DNA of 64,000 nt from Adineta steineri. Taxonomy: Eukaryota > Rotifera > Eurotatoria > Adinetida > Adinetidae. Where the stretch lies: positions 336,570-400,569 of the forward strand of contig CAJNOI010000020.1 in NCBI GenBank assembly GCA_905250115.1, read 5' to 3'. Shown in pieces: positions 1-12,582 of this stretch; position 1 is the first letter of the stretch; each line of letters begins with the position of its first letter. The notes beneath the pieces were generated by a model, which was given only the letters and a program-made list of their open reading frames with translations, had not been told where the DNA came from and ran no database searches. Both the position numbers and the translations under genes were made by a program.

Positions 1-815
1 TATGATTTCATAACTCGGATCAATTTCGTATGTATGTAAAAGATTCAATCGATGAAGTTGGGGTGTATAAGATATGATATTCTAAAGCTGTTCGAAAGTA
101 CAAAAATGATATATATCCATATATTCAATAGTACTAAATTGTTTATGAATAGGCGGTGACAATGAAGTCGATGTATCTCCGCAACGTTTTGTGAATTTAA
201 AATATTTTAACAATGGTAATGTGAAAACGATTCGATAAATATTCGTTAGATCTTCTAAATGATCCGATAAGTCGATAGTTAATGAAAAAAGACGTGGTAG
301 ACAAGGTAACTCGATAAGAAGTGATATAATTTGGTCTGAATGAATTTTCTGAAGAACAAGTGATTCGAGACGAGAAAATGTTGAGTTGATAGTAAACTCT
401 GTACAAAGTTGATTCATACGAAATGGAAGACACACATAAATCGAAAATATTTGTGGTTTATTTAAAAGTATAAATTGTTTCCATTTATTCATATGTTGTT
501 TTTTTGACAGTCTGAAATGAAATTTAATTTTAAGTAGATAAGATGAAGATTTAACAAGTTGTTGAAAACGTTGATTAAGATTTAAAAATGCATGATAGAC
601 GTCACAACCATCAAGATAATCGAATATTTCGTAGAACATTTCATTTGATAAATTTTCAATCGAAGTACTAAATGATACTTTATATATATAAATAATAATA
701 TAATCTCGTTTAGTCTAACTTACGTTTGTACATCAGTATCCACCTTATCTCGCGCGAATGTTATAGTTTTATAATAAAATCGATTAAAACGTAATTCTCG
801 TTTGATTTGATTCAT
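1..815 (-). pseudogene. F-box domain protein with in-frame stop, truncated by window edge
   Basis: Exon 1 is 815-724. A 56-nt GT-AG intron follows (723-668), and exon 2 runs from 667 to the window edge. The exon 1 end and exon 2 start join in phase to give an F-box opening (SIENLSNEMFYEIFDYL). F-box proteins link targets to SCF ubiquitin ligases, and long families of them are common in bdelloids. A TAG at 84-82 interrupts the frame, but the same frame stays open and protein-like from 81 to 1, which argues for a recent nonsense mutation, a polymorphism or a base-call error. No splice donor nearby would remove the stop. The target-binding part is weakly LRR-like and not classifiable. The F-box call is fairly sure; pseudogene status is less so. 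Confidence 0.6.
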
Positions 816-1413
816 TTTGTTATTAGAAAAATTCAATATGATCTGAAAGAAACATTTATCGATATGTTTGTTGGTTAGGGAAATAATAGCATATGAAGGA
901 AAAGAATGATTAGTATACGAACGTCTTCATCATTAACAGTACCGATTTACAATTTTTAGATTCAGATTCGGGAAATTTCGTTCATTCCGTCTTCTTCATC
1001 GTTTCACTTCATAAATTACTTTACCACTATTAGGATAATCTCTATCTAGATGTCACTTACACACAATATTTTTTTTCATCTAGAAGATAATAACAAACAT
1101 GTCATAGTTATGGTTTTAGTTGTATTTTCATTTGAGTCAAATCATTTCAAATGCATCGGTTTCCATATTCATCTTTTGATTATCAATATCTCTATTAGAA
1201 ATAATGTTTATAAGAATCGCTTAACAATATCTTGTATTTTCTGTGGAAACAAACCAAATTTCCTATATTATATCGTTTAAAGGTTACTCAATAATAATAA
1301 AGAGAGAGAGAAAGAATACCATTGTTTTCATTGACGACGATATCGGTCAATTAAAATCAATGAATATAGCATATATAATCTTATAAGAGTGCGTATTGCG
1401 TAGACAAATAAAT
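816..1413. other. intergenic, between divergent F-box genes
   Basis: AT-rich spacer of about 600 nt between two head-to-head F-box genes. It presumably holds both promoters. A GA-rich stretch lies near 1302-1315. I see no convincing coding exon; the 76-codon open frame at 1050-1280 has no family features. Confidence 0.4.
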
Positions 1414-2849
1414 ATGAAAGATTTCTTGGTTCAGTTAGATGATTTACCGGATGAAACTCTTATGTCTATATTTAAAAAATTGTGCAATTTTGAAGTACTT
1501 TATTATTTAATGGATGTTAATCAACGAATCAATAGAATTGCACGTGATAGAATTTTTACTCATCATTTATGTTTATTAGAATATTGTCGAATCGACGATT
1601 CTTCGATTCCATTATCAGGTCCAATACTTGATCGATTTTGTTCAAAAATTTTGCCTGAAATTGGACATCAAATTGAAACTCTCTATCTTGAAAGAACATC
1701 AATAGAACGTGTACTTCGTGCTACAAACTATCCAAATTTAAATAGCCTTGGTTTATGTGATATAGACGACGACAAACTAGTTATGTTTCTCTCTTCTGGT
1801 AAGAGCTTTTCTTTGTAAAATTCCAATTAGTTATTGAAAAAACAAAATAATTTATTTTAAACATATTAATAGAATTAAATATTATTTATTTAATTATACA
1901 AAATCATTTTTCAAGACTAATATAGAGAAACACCAATAATATAAAAAAGTGAGATAGAACACAACATTCATCATATATATATATAAGAATGAAAATATTC
2001 ATCTTAAATAGCTTAATCGACTCAATCGAAATACATATGCGAAATATTTGTATTGTTAACTTTAAAACTTCATTTAGATACAAATTCTGCAATTCATTTA
2101 TTTAACAATCAAATTTCATCGCTCTTTATCAGTTTTAATAAAAAAAACAACTCGTTTGTAAACAACACCAGCTATTCGTATATATTTGCAAAAATCTTAA
2201 CAATATTTACTAATCTACAATGTTTAAAATTCAATCCATATTTACCTATTAGTGGCACTTTATTTCTTAGTATGACACTTGAAACTGCTATCTCTCCAAC
2301 TTTATTAGAATTACATATCAATGTCTTTGATATAAAAGATTGTAATCATATACTTGATGGACGTTTTGATCAACTTCGTATACTTCGTGTTAACATTGAT
2401 ACTATTGGGTTTTACCATACCTACAAAGAATTGAACGTAGAATATTTTTATTATATTTTGTTTGTTTAAATGAGCTCATTTGTTTTTGTTTTTAGGAAAA
2501 CCTTTTACCAAATTTACGGATTTTTTCTTTGTGTTGCTTTTGTGTGACATGTATAGATAGATTCAACGAATCAGTTGCGCCATTTCTACGTCGAATGATA
2601 AATTTAGATGAACTTGATTTGAATCTAAACGTTCTGTGTTATGAAAAAGGTATTGATGGTGATATATTAGAGAAAGATATTATGATTCATATGGCACGAT
2701 TACATAAATTCACATTTAATATTTACACAACTACTAAACGTCGTAATCAAACCAATTTCCCATTAAATGAATCTATTGCAAAAACATTTAAAAATTATTC
2801 TAAATATAAAAACATTTTTTGTATTGATCATTTCGAATATGTCAAGTAA
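1414..2849 (+). CDS. F-box / LRR-like protein, three exons
   Basis: Exons 1414-1798, 2078-2436 and 2496-2849 join in phase to give 365 residues. The first ATG in frame is at 1414; the open frame extends upstream only from a TTG. Residues 8-45 form an F-box (LPDETLMSIFKKL then YYLMDVNQRINRIA). The rest is an irregular leucine-rich region with motifs such as LYLERTS, LNSLGLCDI and LRILRVNID, typical of the long bdelloid F-box family, where it probably binds substrates of an SCF ubiquitin ligase. Intron 1 is 279 nt and intron 2 is 59 nt. The gene is intact and lies divergent to the broken F-box gene on its left. F-box identity is firm; the substrate is unknown. Confidence 0.75.
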
Positions 2850-3442
2850 TCGGGAAAATAAAAATTTGGAAAAGAAATAAATCATCTTGAAAGATTTTGT
2901 CGTGTGTGGGTGTGGTTGAAAGGGTAACGATCTCTTACCCACACCCTAGTATGAGCCATCGGTGGTTCACGTAGCCTCGAAAAGGTTAATGAAAGATGGA
3001 AAATGATGCATGATCAAATTTTTCTTTTTCGTTCAAAAGGTGATGAATAAAGTTTTTTAAAACACAAATCTCTATCATCCACAAACATGTTATCAACTTC
3101 TGTGATTCATCAAATATGTAATCATATTAAAAAAAAAACTTTTTTCTCTCTAGCAATTATCAAATAACAAACATGACTCACACGTTTTTTCTCCGAAAAA
3201 AAAAGAAACTGATTCTTTTTCCGGGAATAGCTCGATGTTTGCCAACCATATAACAATATCTCATTATTTCATTTTTGTCGTTCTTCATCTTTTGCTTTTC
3301 ATGGCAACATCAAAAACCAGTTAGAGAAAAGAACAACGGTTCGCAAGGAAGCAGACATCTATGAAGAGAAGCGTTTTTGCTCATTACTCCACTAGTAAAT
3401 TTTACACAGTAACTCCAGTTCAAATCATTCGCATAGTAAACA
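2850..3442. other. intergenic between F-box gene and ART-TPR pseudogene
   Basis: Holds the TGTGGG fold-back at 2902-2947 and probably the promoter of the ART-TPR locus. No other coding signal seen. Confidence 0.4.
2902..2947. repeat. TGTGGG-type fold-back 1
   Basis: GTGTGTGGGTGTGG on the left faces TTACCCACACCCT on the right across a short loop, giving a small hairpin with a telomere-like stem. It sits about 50 nt past the F-box stop codon. One of ten such sites in the window. Confidence 0.65.
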
Positions 3443-5223
3443 ATGAACAAAGAAAAACCAGCAACAGATGCGTCTACACTTCCAAAAGATGCAGAAGCTC
3501 GTCGACGTATCAATATTCAACAGGTACAAAACGTTCTTCTAGTCTGGTTAGACAGTAATATTGATGAAACAAATGATGATTGTCAAAATACAATCACAAA
3601 ATTACGATATGCTGTTAACGACATTAAGACATACACAAATGTTGATCAATGCCTTGAATTCATTCAAACAGTTGTCGATAACAAAATATGTCTGATTATA
3701 TCTGGATCACTTGGGCAACATATTGTACCTCGCGTGCACAATTTGTCTCAGGTGGATTCAGTTTTCATTTTTTGTAGCAGCGCAAAACATCATGAACAAT
3801 GGGCCAAAGATTGGCCCAAAATAAAGGGTGTTTTCACAGATATTACACCCATCTGTGAAGCACTCAAGGAAGCTGCTCATCAATGTGAGCAAAATGCTAT
3901 TTCCATGAGTTTCGTGGGAACAAATAAAAAGTTGGATCAATTAGATCCTTCTTTTATGTACACTCAAATCATCAAAGAAATTATATTAACCATCAAATTC
4001 GGTCAAAACCACATACAAGATTATATCGATTATTGTCGTGATGCGTTTAGAGGTAACAAAAAAGAAATCAAGAATATTAGACAATTAGAAGATGAATATC
4101 ATAACAAAACACCCATTTATTGGTACACCTGTGATATGTTTTTGTATCCCATGCTTAATCGTGCATTACGATTGATGGATGGAGATATCATTACACGTAT
4201 GGGCTTCTTCATCGGTGATTTGCATCGACACATCAAACAACTGCACCAGGAGCAATATGTTGGTACACCTGTTGCTGATACCTTCACCGTTTATCGTGGT
4301 CAAGGATTATCGACAGGGGATTTTGAAAAAATGATGAAAACCAAAGGTGGTCTCATTTCATTCAATAACTTCTTATCAACTAGTAAAGATCGTAACATAT
4401 CACTTGGTTTTGCTCAAGGTGCGATGACAAATCCAGATCAAGTAGGTGTCCTGTTTATTATAAAAATTTATCCTGCCCAATCGACAACACCATTTGCTTC
4501 CATTACTAGTATTAGTGACTTCGAGAAGGAAGAGGAAGTCTTATTCTCGATGCATAGTGTTTTTGTGTACAGGATATCAAACAAATGGGTGGAAATAATC
4601 GTTTATATGACGTCAATTTGACACTTACTGCTGATAACGATCCAGAATTAAGCAGACTTACTGATTACATTCGACAAGAAACTTTTCCAGGTGCAGAAGG
4701 ATGGTACCGATTGGGTTCGGTACTACAGAAAATGGGTTAATTTGACAAAGCTGAAGATATTTATCAAGTTTTACTTGATCAGACAAACGATGATGAAGAA
4801 AAGGCATTTGTTTATCACCTACTTGGTTCGATCAAAGATGATCAAGGAAAATATGAAGAAGCACTTACATTCTATGAAAAATCGCTTGCTATCCATCAAA
4901 AAACTCTTCCTTCTAACCATCCTGACTTGGCTTCTTCCTACAACGACATTAGTTTAGTGTATTACAATATAGGTAATTATCCCAAAGCACTTTTATCTCA
5001 TGAAAAAGCCCTTGAAATTCAACAAGAATCACTTCCTCTCAATCATCCTGATTTGGCTTCTTCCTACTACAACATTGGTCTGGTATATGAAAACATGGGT
5101 AACGATTCAAAAGCTCGTACATTTTATGAACATGCTATACAAATTGGAGAACAATCATTACCTTCAAGTCATCCTGATATTGAGTTATTTAGAAATAATC
5201 TTAAAAACGTAAAAAACAAATAA
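3443..5223 (+). pseudogene. ADP-ribosyltransferase-TPR gene, two disabling lesions
   Basis: Intronless paralogue of the intact ART-TPR gene at 48487-50775. An N-terminal alpha/beta-looking region (about residues 25-180) comes first. The ART domain follows with R-S-E signatures: VYRGQG, FNNFLSTS and EKEEEVLF. After that the frame shifts: one T seems to be missing from the T-run near 4562-4566, so the first frame ends at 4621 while homology continues in the -1 frame. In that frame a TAA at 4738-4740 sits where the paralogue has glutamine. About three kinesin-light-chain-like TPR units follow (EKALEIQQ, NIGLVYENMG), ending at 5223. Two independent lesions make it a probable pseudogene, though a truncated 392-residue protein with an almost complete ART domain could still be made. 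A homopolymer sequencing error could explain the frameshift but not the stop. Confidence 0.8.
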
Positions 5224-5297
5224 TAAATTGTATTGCTATGAGTTTTGGTTTTGTGAAGTAAAATAAACTTTTTAAACAAGAAATGAATTGTTTTAAA

Positions 5298-5311
5298 TGT
5301 ACGCGCGTACA
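5298..5311. other. 14-bp perfect palindrome in ART-TPR 3' flank
   Basis: TGTACGCGCGTACA reads the same on both strands. It lies 75 nt past the pseudogene stop. The matching place after the intact paralogue has CGCGTACAGAGA within an 8-bp-stem hairpin (50841-50871). Confidence 0.5.
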
Positions 5312-5822
5312 GAGAAACTCTAATCTTATTGAGACACAAATGGGTGGTAATACCCATCGGTAAGGTAAACAATACATATCAATAGACATGTTTTGTAGAG
5401 AAAGATCTTCACGATATATAACTATTGCGTCCCAACATGGTAGAGTTTTTGTGTGTTAGGTAAGAAAAAGGACGATCATCCAACAGGCGGTTTCAGGTAA
5501 CGAAGAGAGAAAAAGAACTGAATTTATTCAGTACGATGAACTATTCTTTCTGTTCCAATAAAAAGAATAATTCGTGTGTATTGAATAAAGAAATGATTTC
5601 TATAGATATTAACATACTGTGGAACAGATCAGTATATTAATATGAATAGAAAACACTTCTCAACGCAACTCAATCGAATGAAATGAAATTAGTATATATA
5701 TATAGTGTCATCAGTAAGATGAACAATGAAAAGATAAGACATAATCATTATAGACGTATATATCTAATTGATTATGTAGTTTAGAAGTGTCATTATATGT
5801 GATACACAATAAATATGATGTC

Positions 5823-5880
5823 GGGTGTGGGTTGTGGATATAGATATTTAGCCACACCCACATCCACTCACATCCACCCT
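5823..5880. repeat. TGTGGG-type fold-back 2
   Basis: GGGTGTGGGTTGTGG on the left, then GCCACACCCACATCC and CATCCACCC on the right. Confidence 0.65.
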
Positions 5881-6708
5881 CAAAATTCCCATTTACTTAG
5901 AGAAACAAACTTTATGTATTTGAAGCCGTAGATTGAAACGCTGTATACCCCTTTCTTTCACACAGGGAAACAAAATTCATCATGAAGTAAAAGTAAACAA
6001 AAATCATCAATGATTAATTCTTTATATTTTCGTCTTTCACTTGATAATTCAAATTTCTCAATTAATATTTTTTTATCAGTAACATCAATTTGATGAAGAA
6101 ATAGTTTTTGATAGATTCGATCTTGATCATACTGCAGCCCACTCCCTATGTTGTGAGATTACATCAAAACCTTTGTTATGTATATTAATTACTAAATATG
6201 ATTGAATACATGTTTAATCTTAATATGTTAAAATAAGAAAACTCATTTATTCTAATATGCTTTCATTTCCGTTTTAGTTCTATCGAAGTTTATACTTTTC
6301 TATACATTAATTGGTAATAGTAGTAGAAGTTATGAATAACATATAGAAAATTAAGTTATTTTGTTTATTTTTATCTGGCAAAAGGTTATGATGTGGTCTC
6401 TTCAATAAATCAATTTTCTAATCATACAGTGTTTAATCAAAACTTGATCTTCTTTTTGCAAAAGAAAAAAAAGATATGCTATACAACACGATCTTATTCT
6501 AAAACTTTTACGATCAGTTAAATATTATACAAAAATATTTTAATTCTAGATAACCTTGATATGTTTTTTTTTTGATTAAAATATCACTATTACAGATATA
6601 CGTGCCATTTAACTATAATATTAATGAGAAGAAAAATAGAAGAGATAAGACTAACGTTATTTGATATATAAAAGAAATAAATTTATTGGCATTTCTCTAG
6701 TTTTGACA

Positions 6709-9530
6709 ATGTTAGATCGTTTACGTACGATTGTTTCATCAAAACCAACACCACAAAAAGCACTTCAAGTACTTTTAAATAACCCTTTTTTTGTCTACTC
6801 GTTCATATCTATAGAGATGAATTATTTAGGAAGAAGATACAACTAATGGAGAAGAACAAAGAGAAGAATGGGATCGACCGATTGAATTTATACTTTCATT
6901 AATTGGTTGTTCTGTAGGCATGTAATAATAATCATATTTAATTAAATCTTAATTTTCATTCTTTTAGGTCTTGGAAATGTATGGAGATATCCTTACATAG
7001 GTATGTAATTATTCTAAATAGTAACGATTGATATTTTTCTTTTTTTTTAGCATTCAGAAATGGTGGTGGTAAGAATCTATAAAACACAATCTTGTTTATT
7101 ATAAAAAAATATTATTGATATAGGTGCTTTTCTTATACCATATTTTTGTGTCTATTTTCTTATTGGAACACCACTTTTTTTTCTTGAATTATCTCTTGGA
7201 CAGTTTACTAGTCGTGGTGCAACAGCTGCTTTCAAAATGTCACGAATGTTTAAAGGTTTGAAATATATTTAATAATATAGAAATTGATGAAAAGATGATA
7301 TATTAGGAGTTGGTTGGGCAATGGCAATTAATTCCTTTTTTGTTACAATTTATTATAATATAATTATTGCGTGGTGTTTATTTTATTTTTTTGCTTCATT
7401 TCGAAAAAAACTTCAATGGAGTGATTGTGGAAATTGGTGGAATACAGAACGCTGTTTAAATGCAGGTTTCTATAAAAAAGAAAGATCATTTTTCAAATAT
7501 CATATTTATATCTATATGTAAGATGCATCGGATAATTCAACAGCTCGTTTTCTTTGTCTTGCAACTGATCGATCAAGTAATTGTACATTACCGATACTTC
7601 CACCTGAAGAATATTTCGAGTAAAATATTAATTTCTTTATTCAAATAAACATATATTTTGTAATAGTCATTATGTCTTACGACGAAGTAATTCGTTGGAA
7701 GATATGGGTACTCCACATTGGGCCCTTACATTATGTTTCTTATTAGCATGGATACTTGTTGCTGCTTGTATTATTCAAGGAATTAAATCATCTGGCAAGG
7801 TCGTTTATTTTACGTCATTATTTCCTTATATTGTCATTTTTGCATTGATTATACGTGGTGTAACTTTACCAGGTTAATAGATTGATTATTCTTGATAGAA
7901 AATATTCTAATTTTTATTATTAAATAGGTGCAGCAAGAGGAATATCGTTTTATCTAAAACCAAATTGGAGTAAAATTGGAGAATTTCAGGTAGATGATTT
8001 ATTATTATTTTAATAACTTTTATTTATTTTTCTTAAGGTTTGGATTGCCGCTGCATCACAAGTAACTTTCTCTCTGTCAGTAGCATTTGGTTCCATACTT
8101 GGTTATGCCAGTTTTAATAAATTCAAATCAAATTATCTTAGGTTTAATACTAATATTTTTTTCGGAAAAAAATGCAACATTCATTTTATCTTTAGAGATT
8201 GTATGATTGTCACTGGATGCGATTGTTTTACTTCGGTAAGTTATAGAAGAATGATAAATTTATTGATTTGAAATAATAAATAGGTATTTGCGGGATTTGC
8301 TATTTTTTCAATTCTTGGTTTTATGTCATATAAAACTGGTTTACCTATTGATCAAGTAGCTAAAGCTGGACCAGGTTTAGCTTTTATTGCTTATCCACAA
8401 GCGTTATCAATTATGCCAGGCGGACCTTTCTGGGCAGTAATATTCTTTTTTATGTTACTTACACTTGGACTCGATTCTCAGGTATTTTTTAACCACAAAA
8501 TAAAAAAATTTCTTTATTCCAAATATTTAGTTTGCACTTTCGGATGTAACAATATCTGGATTATTGGATACATTTCCTGGTCTTCGACGTTATAAAACAT
8601 ATGTTATTATTGGATATTGTAGTGTTTGCTTTCTAGTAGCACTTCCAATATGTGCACCCGTAAAATATAAAAAAATACAAATTTCTATTGATATCTATTT
8701 TTCTTTCTAGGGTGGAATTTATTTATTTGTATGTATAAAATAGGATTCAAATGAAATATCAAATAAATTTCTTTAGACATTAATGAATGAATATTCAGCG
8801 AATTTATCAGTCATTGTTTGTGCATTCTTCGAATTTATTATTATTTCTTATGTCTATGGTTGAGTATAAGAAGAAAATTTATCACAATAAAATTCTAGTT
8901 TTATATAGGTTTTAATAATTTTATGGAAGATATTCGAATGATGTTAGGTAGAAGACCATTTGAACCTTATTGGTTTTTTACATGGTGTATATCAGGTCCA
9001 ATTATTACACTTGTATATAAAAGAATTTAACGTTTTTTTAATAATTCTATAATGAAATTTTCTTTAGGTTGTCTTCTTTTCATCACTTATGCAATTTAGA
9101 CCACCAACTGAAGGAAATTATGCTTATTTAACATATGCAAATGTTATCGGATGGCTTATGGTTGTTGCATCGGTTATATTTATTCCTGCTGTTATGATTT
9201 ATGAATTTATTAAAGCATGGAAAGCAACAAGAAACTATCAAAATGAAGTAAAAGAATTATTGAATATGTTATTTTTTATTAATGAAATTTTTAATTAAGA
9301 TTTCAAATGATATGCCACATTATTTACGGATGTTAACATATGCAAGTCAACCACAGGATGAATGGGGACCAGCAAGAAAAGAAGATCGACATGGTCGATA
9401 TGAAGTCCTAACTCCAAAAACAACGGAACCTATTGAACATAGAAATAAATTAGATGATAAATCACGTATATTTAATGGAAATTTTAACAATGCTTTTGAT
9501 TCTCAATCTGACATATGTTCACGATTGTAA
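6709..9530 (+). CDS. SLC6-family sodium-dependent neurotransmitter/amino-acid transporter, 18 exons
   Basis: Exons 6709-6768, 6830-6917, 6968-7000, 7051-7068, 7124-7255, 7307-7465, 7523-7619, 7667-7872, 7928-7989, 8038-8141, 8196-8235, 8284-8481, 8531-8659, 8711-8728, 8777-8858, 8909-9012, 9068-9247 and 9300-9530 join in phase to 646 residues. TM1 carries the family hallmark [11 protein letters not shown], followed by FRNGGGAFLIPY and LELSLGQF. A cysteine- and NxT/S-containing extracellular loop 2 follows ([21 protein letters not shown]), then about twelve membrane segments in all and a hydrophilic C-terminal tail. The family imports neurotransmitters or amino acids with Na+ and Cl-; the substrate cannot be read here. 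Two exons are only 18 nt. The second intron (6918-6967) appears to be GC-AG. An exon upstream of 6709 is possible, since the N-terminus before TM1 is short. Confidence 0.9.
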
Positions 9531-9842
9531 AATCAATTATATATATTCAAGAGATTGAAAGTGTAGAAGAAAACTTTATTTTTCATATTTTATTGCGTGT
9601 TAATAAAGGAATTAATAAATTTTTATCTAATAGTGAATCTCATTGTTGTAAATCTGGTAATCATTATGTGGATACTATTTTTCTGAGCTTGTGAACTAGA
9701 CTCACGTCCGTACTTTGAGTTTATAAAATGATTCGTTTACAAGCGACATCTTCAAATAATTAACTCTCGTTGGTCTTAAAATATTCTATAAAAACTATTG
9801 GAGAAGCAAAATGGACATTCGAAATTGATCATTTTAACCAAT
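9531..9842. other. intergenic spacer
   Basis: About 310 nt between the transporter stop and the next start codon; AT-rich, with no feature beyond presumed 3' and 5' UTR. Confidence 0.3.
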
Positions 9843-10599
<757 letters not shown>

Positions 10600-11994
10600 A
10601 ATATATAACTCTTTTGTTAAGTATTCAGGTTTATGTAAATAAAAACAAGAGTGATATGTTCATTCAAAAGATTAAATGGAAAGATCACTAAAATTTTTAG
10701 TTGATTACTTTGTTCAAATAAAAATTTTAGTTAAATGACAAAATCTCAATCATTTGGTTTTTTGCATATTGACAATATTTTTGAATTTGATAAAAAGAGA
10801 TATAAGAAAATCAAAAGGGAATACATGGTGCTATCATAGACTTGTTTATGATAAATCCTACAAAAATATATTGTTAAAAATACAGGCAAGGATGTGTAAA
10901 AAAAGCCTAGTTTTTATCAATAATCAGTTGTGAGGAATGGTTTTAATTTGATGGAACAATTCATTAGATGATGAAAGAAATCAATAAATCGTTTTATTTG
11001 TTTTTAACAATGAATGTAACAAGAAAGTTGTATACAAAATCTTAATTCTAATCTCTAAATGAAAAAGCTTCGACACATTAGAAAACCCCATATGAAAATG
11101 GATTTTTTGAAATAATTTCTAAAACTTTTATTTCTCTAACAATTATGTACATGCTAATATCTAAGTTGTTTTTTATTATAGACAATATTTTGCTTCCGTC
11201 ATCTAAACAATGTGTCAGTCCTGAGAAAAAGCTGGTAGAAAAGAGCAGTTAATAAAAGAAATATCTTCCATTTTGAAAGGTGTCTCGAGGTTACTTTAAT
11301 GCTTCTTTGCAGCGTGGTTTAATAGAAATAATGACACCTTCTTATTATGGAAAAATATATATCTTTGAGAACACGCAATAAGATGTATTTTGTAAAATAT
11401 TCCTCATATATTTGAGATACCAAAGTGCTTTTTCAAATAAACACGAAAGATTCAGAACTCACTCTCAACGTGTATTGAATCGCTCTTTCTTCGTACATTT
11501 GTTTTTCATAGACAACCATATTCATTAAAATTAACTAGAAACTAATAGTTAAGCTGGCAGTTTATTTCATTTTGACTCAATTTCAAGTATGTGGTTATAT
11601 AGGATACAAATATCATCAGCAATATATTGTATTCTTTAGAAAAAAAATTGTGCTGTTAGAAATCACACCTAAATTTTAGCATACATTGTCTATATTGTTT
11701 CAAGAACACTCTTCTAACTAACGATGTATGGGATAAAAAAAGGTTGAAATCAAGATTTTTACCTTATTTCGAGACATAATAGAAGACTCTCGGTCTTCCA
11801 ACGTGATTCATTAGAAGAAAAAAAATCTTGTATGACCTTAACAATCTTATTCAACACATTGTGCAGACTATTTATTTATTCAAGTATGCAAATATTTTCA
11901 CAGAAGAAGAGAAGCATTTTTTTTTGAAATCCATCAAATGAAAAAAAAACTTCCAAGTAATGTCGATGAAATTGTGAATTGAGTTAATGTTAAA
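10600..11994. other. intergenic, no gene seen
   Basis: AT-rich. In the last 57 nt an in-frame extension begins at ATG 11938 and reaches a TGA at 11980-11982, directly in frame with the next gene. Nothing else recognisable. Confidence 0.4.
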
Positions 11995-12582
11995 ATGTTG
12001 GCAGATATTGAAGACAAAGAGAAGACCAAGTTAACAAAGATGCGAAAACGTCGATCTAAATCCAAGTTAAATCGAAATTTATCACTAGAAAAATCAACTG
12101 ATAAAATAACACATCCACGTATTATTAATGAACTTAAAAGAGATGTGTAAATGTTGTTCAATTCTTATTTTATCAATATAAAATATTTCTTTTCCTTTTA
12201 GACAAATTTGTTTATATCAACGTTTACGTGAAAGTCGTTTTGATCCAAGTGGTAAATTATGTTTACAAACAAATCCTTCATGGCTAATGAAACGAACGAA
12301 ATCTGCTCTTGATTCTCAGCAAAGATGTAAAACCGGACCGATTATTATGTAAACCAAAATAATATAGTTTTTACTTATTATTAATCTTTTATAGGTCTGC
12401 TATCAATCAACGACAACGTTCAATGGAATCCTTTAAACGTAATGAAATCAAACGTTTGACAGCTGATGTTCAAACTATTCTAGTATGTAATAAAGAGATA
12501 TTATTAACTAACTCAATTTTTTGTTTTATCTATTTAGACAGGACCAGTAATGAAAAATTTCTATTCACAATCTAAAAAATAA
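11995..12582 (+). CDS. unrecognised basic protein, four small exons
   Basis: Exons 11995-12146, 12202-12348, 12395-12482 and 12538-12582 join in phase with standard GT-AG introns of 46-55 nt to give 143 residues. The product is lysine/arginine-rich at its N-terminus (KMRKRRSKSKLNRN), then has a LYQRLRESRFDPSGKLC segment and a C-terminal RLTADVQTIL stretch. I do not recognise a family. Consistent phase across three introns and typical codon use support a real gene. The start is uncertain: ATG 11938 lies upstream in the same frame but is separated by a TGA, so either the ATG at 11995 is used or an upstream exon exists. No signal peptide or membrane segment is visible. Confidence 0.55.

Larger units (their letters stand above)
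5224..6708. other. intergenic, ART 3' flank plus AT-rich spacer
   Basis: Holds a 14-bp palindrome at 5298-5311, a 3' flank resembling that of the other ART-TPR gene, and a TGTGGG fold-back at 5823-5880. The remainder is AT-rich without recognisable genes. The transporter's 5' UTR and promoter probably lie near the right end. Confidence 0.4.

Noticed and set aside
1050..1280. 76-codon + frame in the F-box intergenic region
   Set aside because: No homology-like motif and skewed composition; treated as chance.
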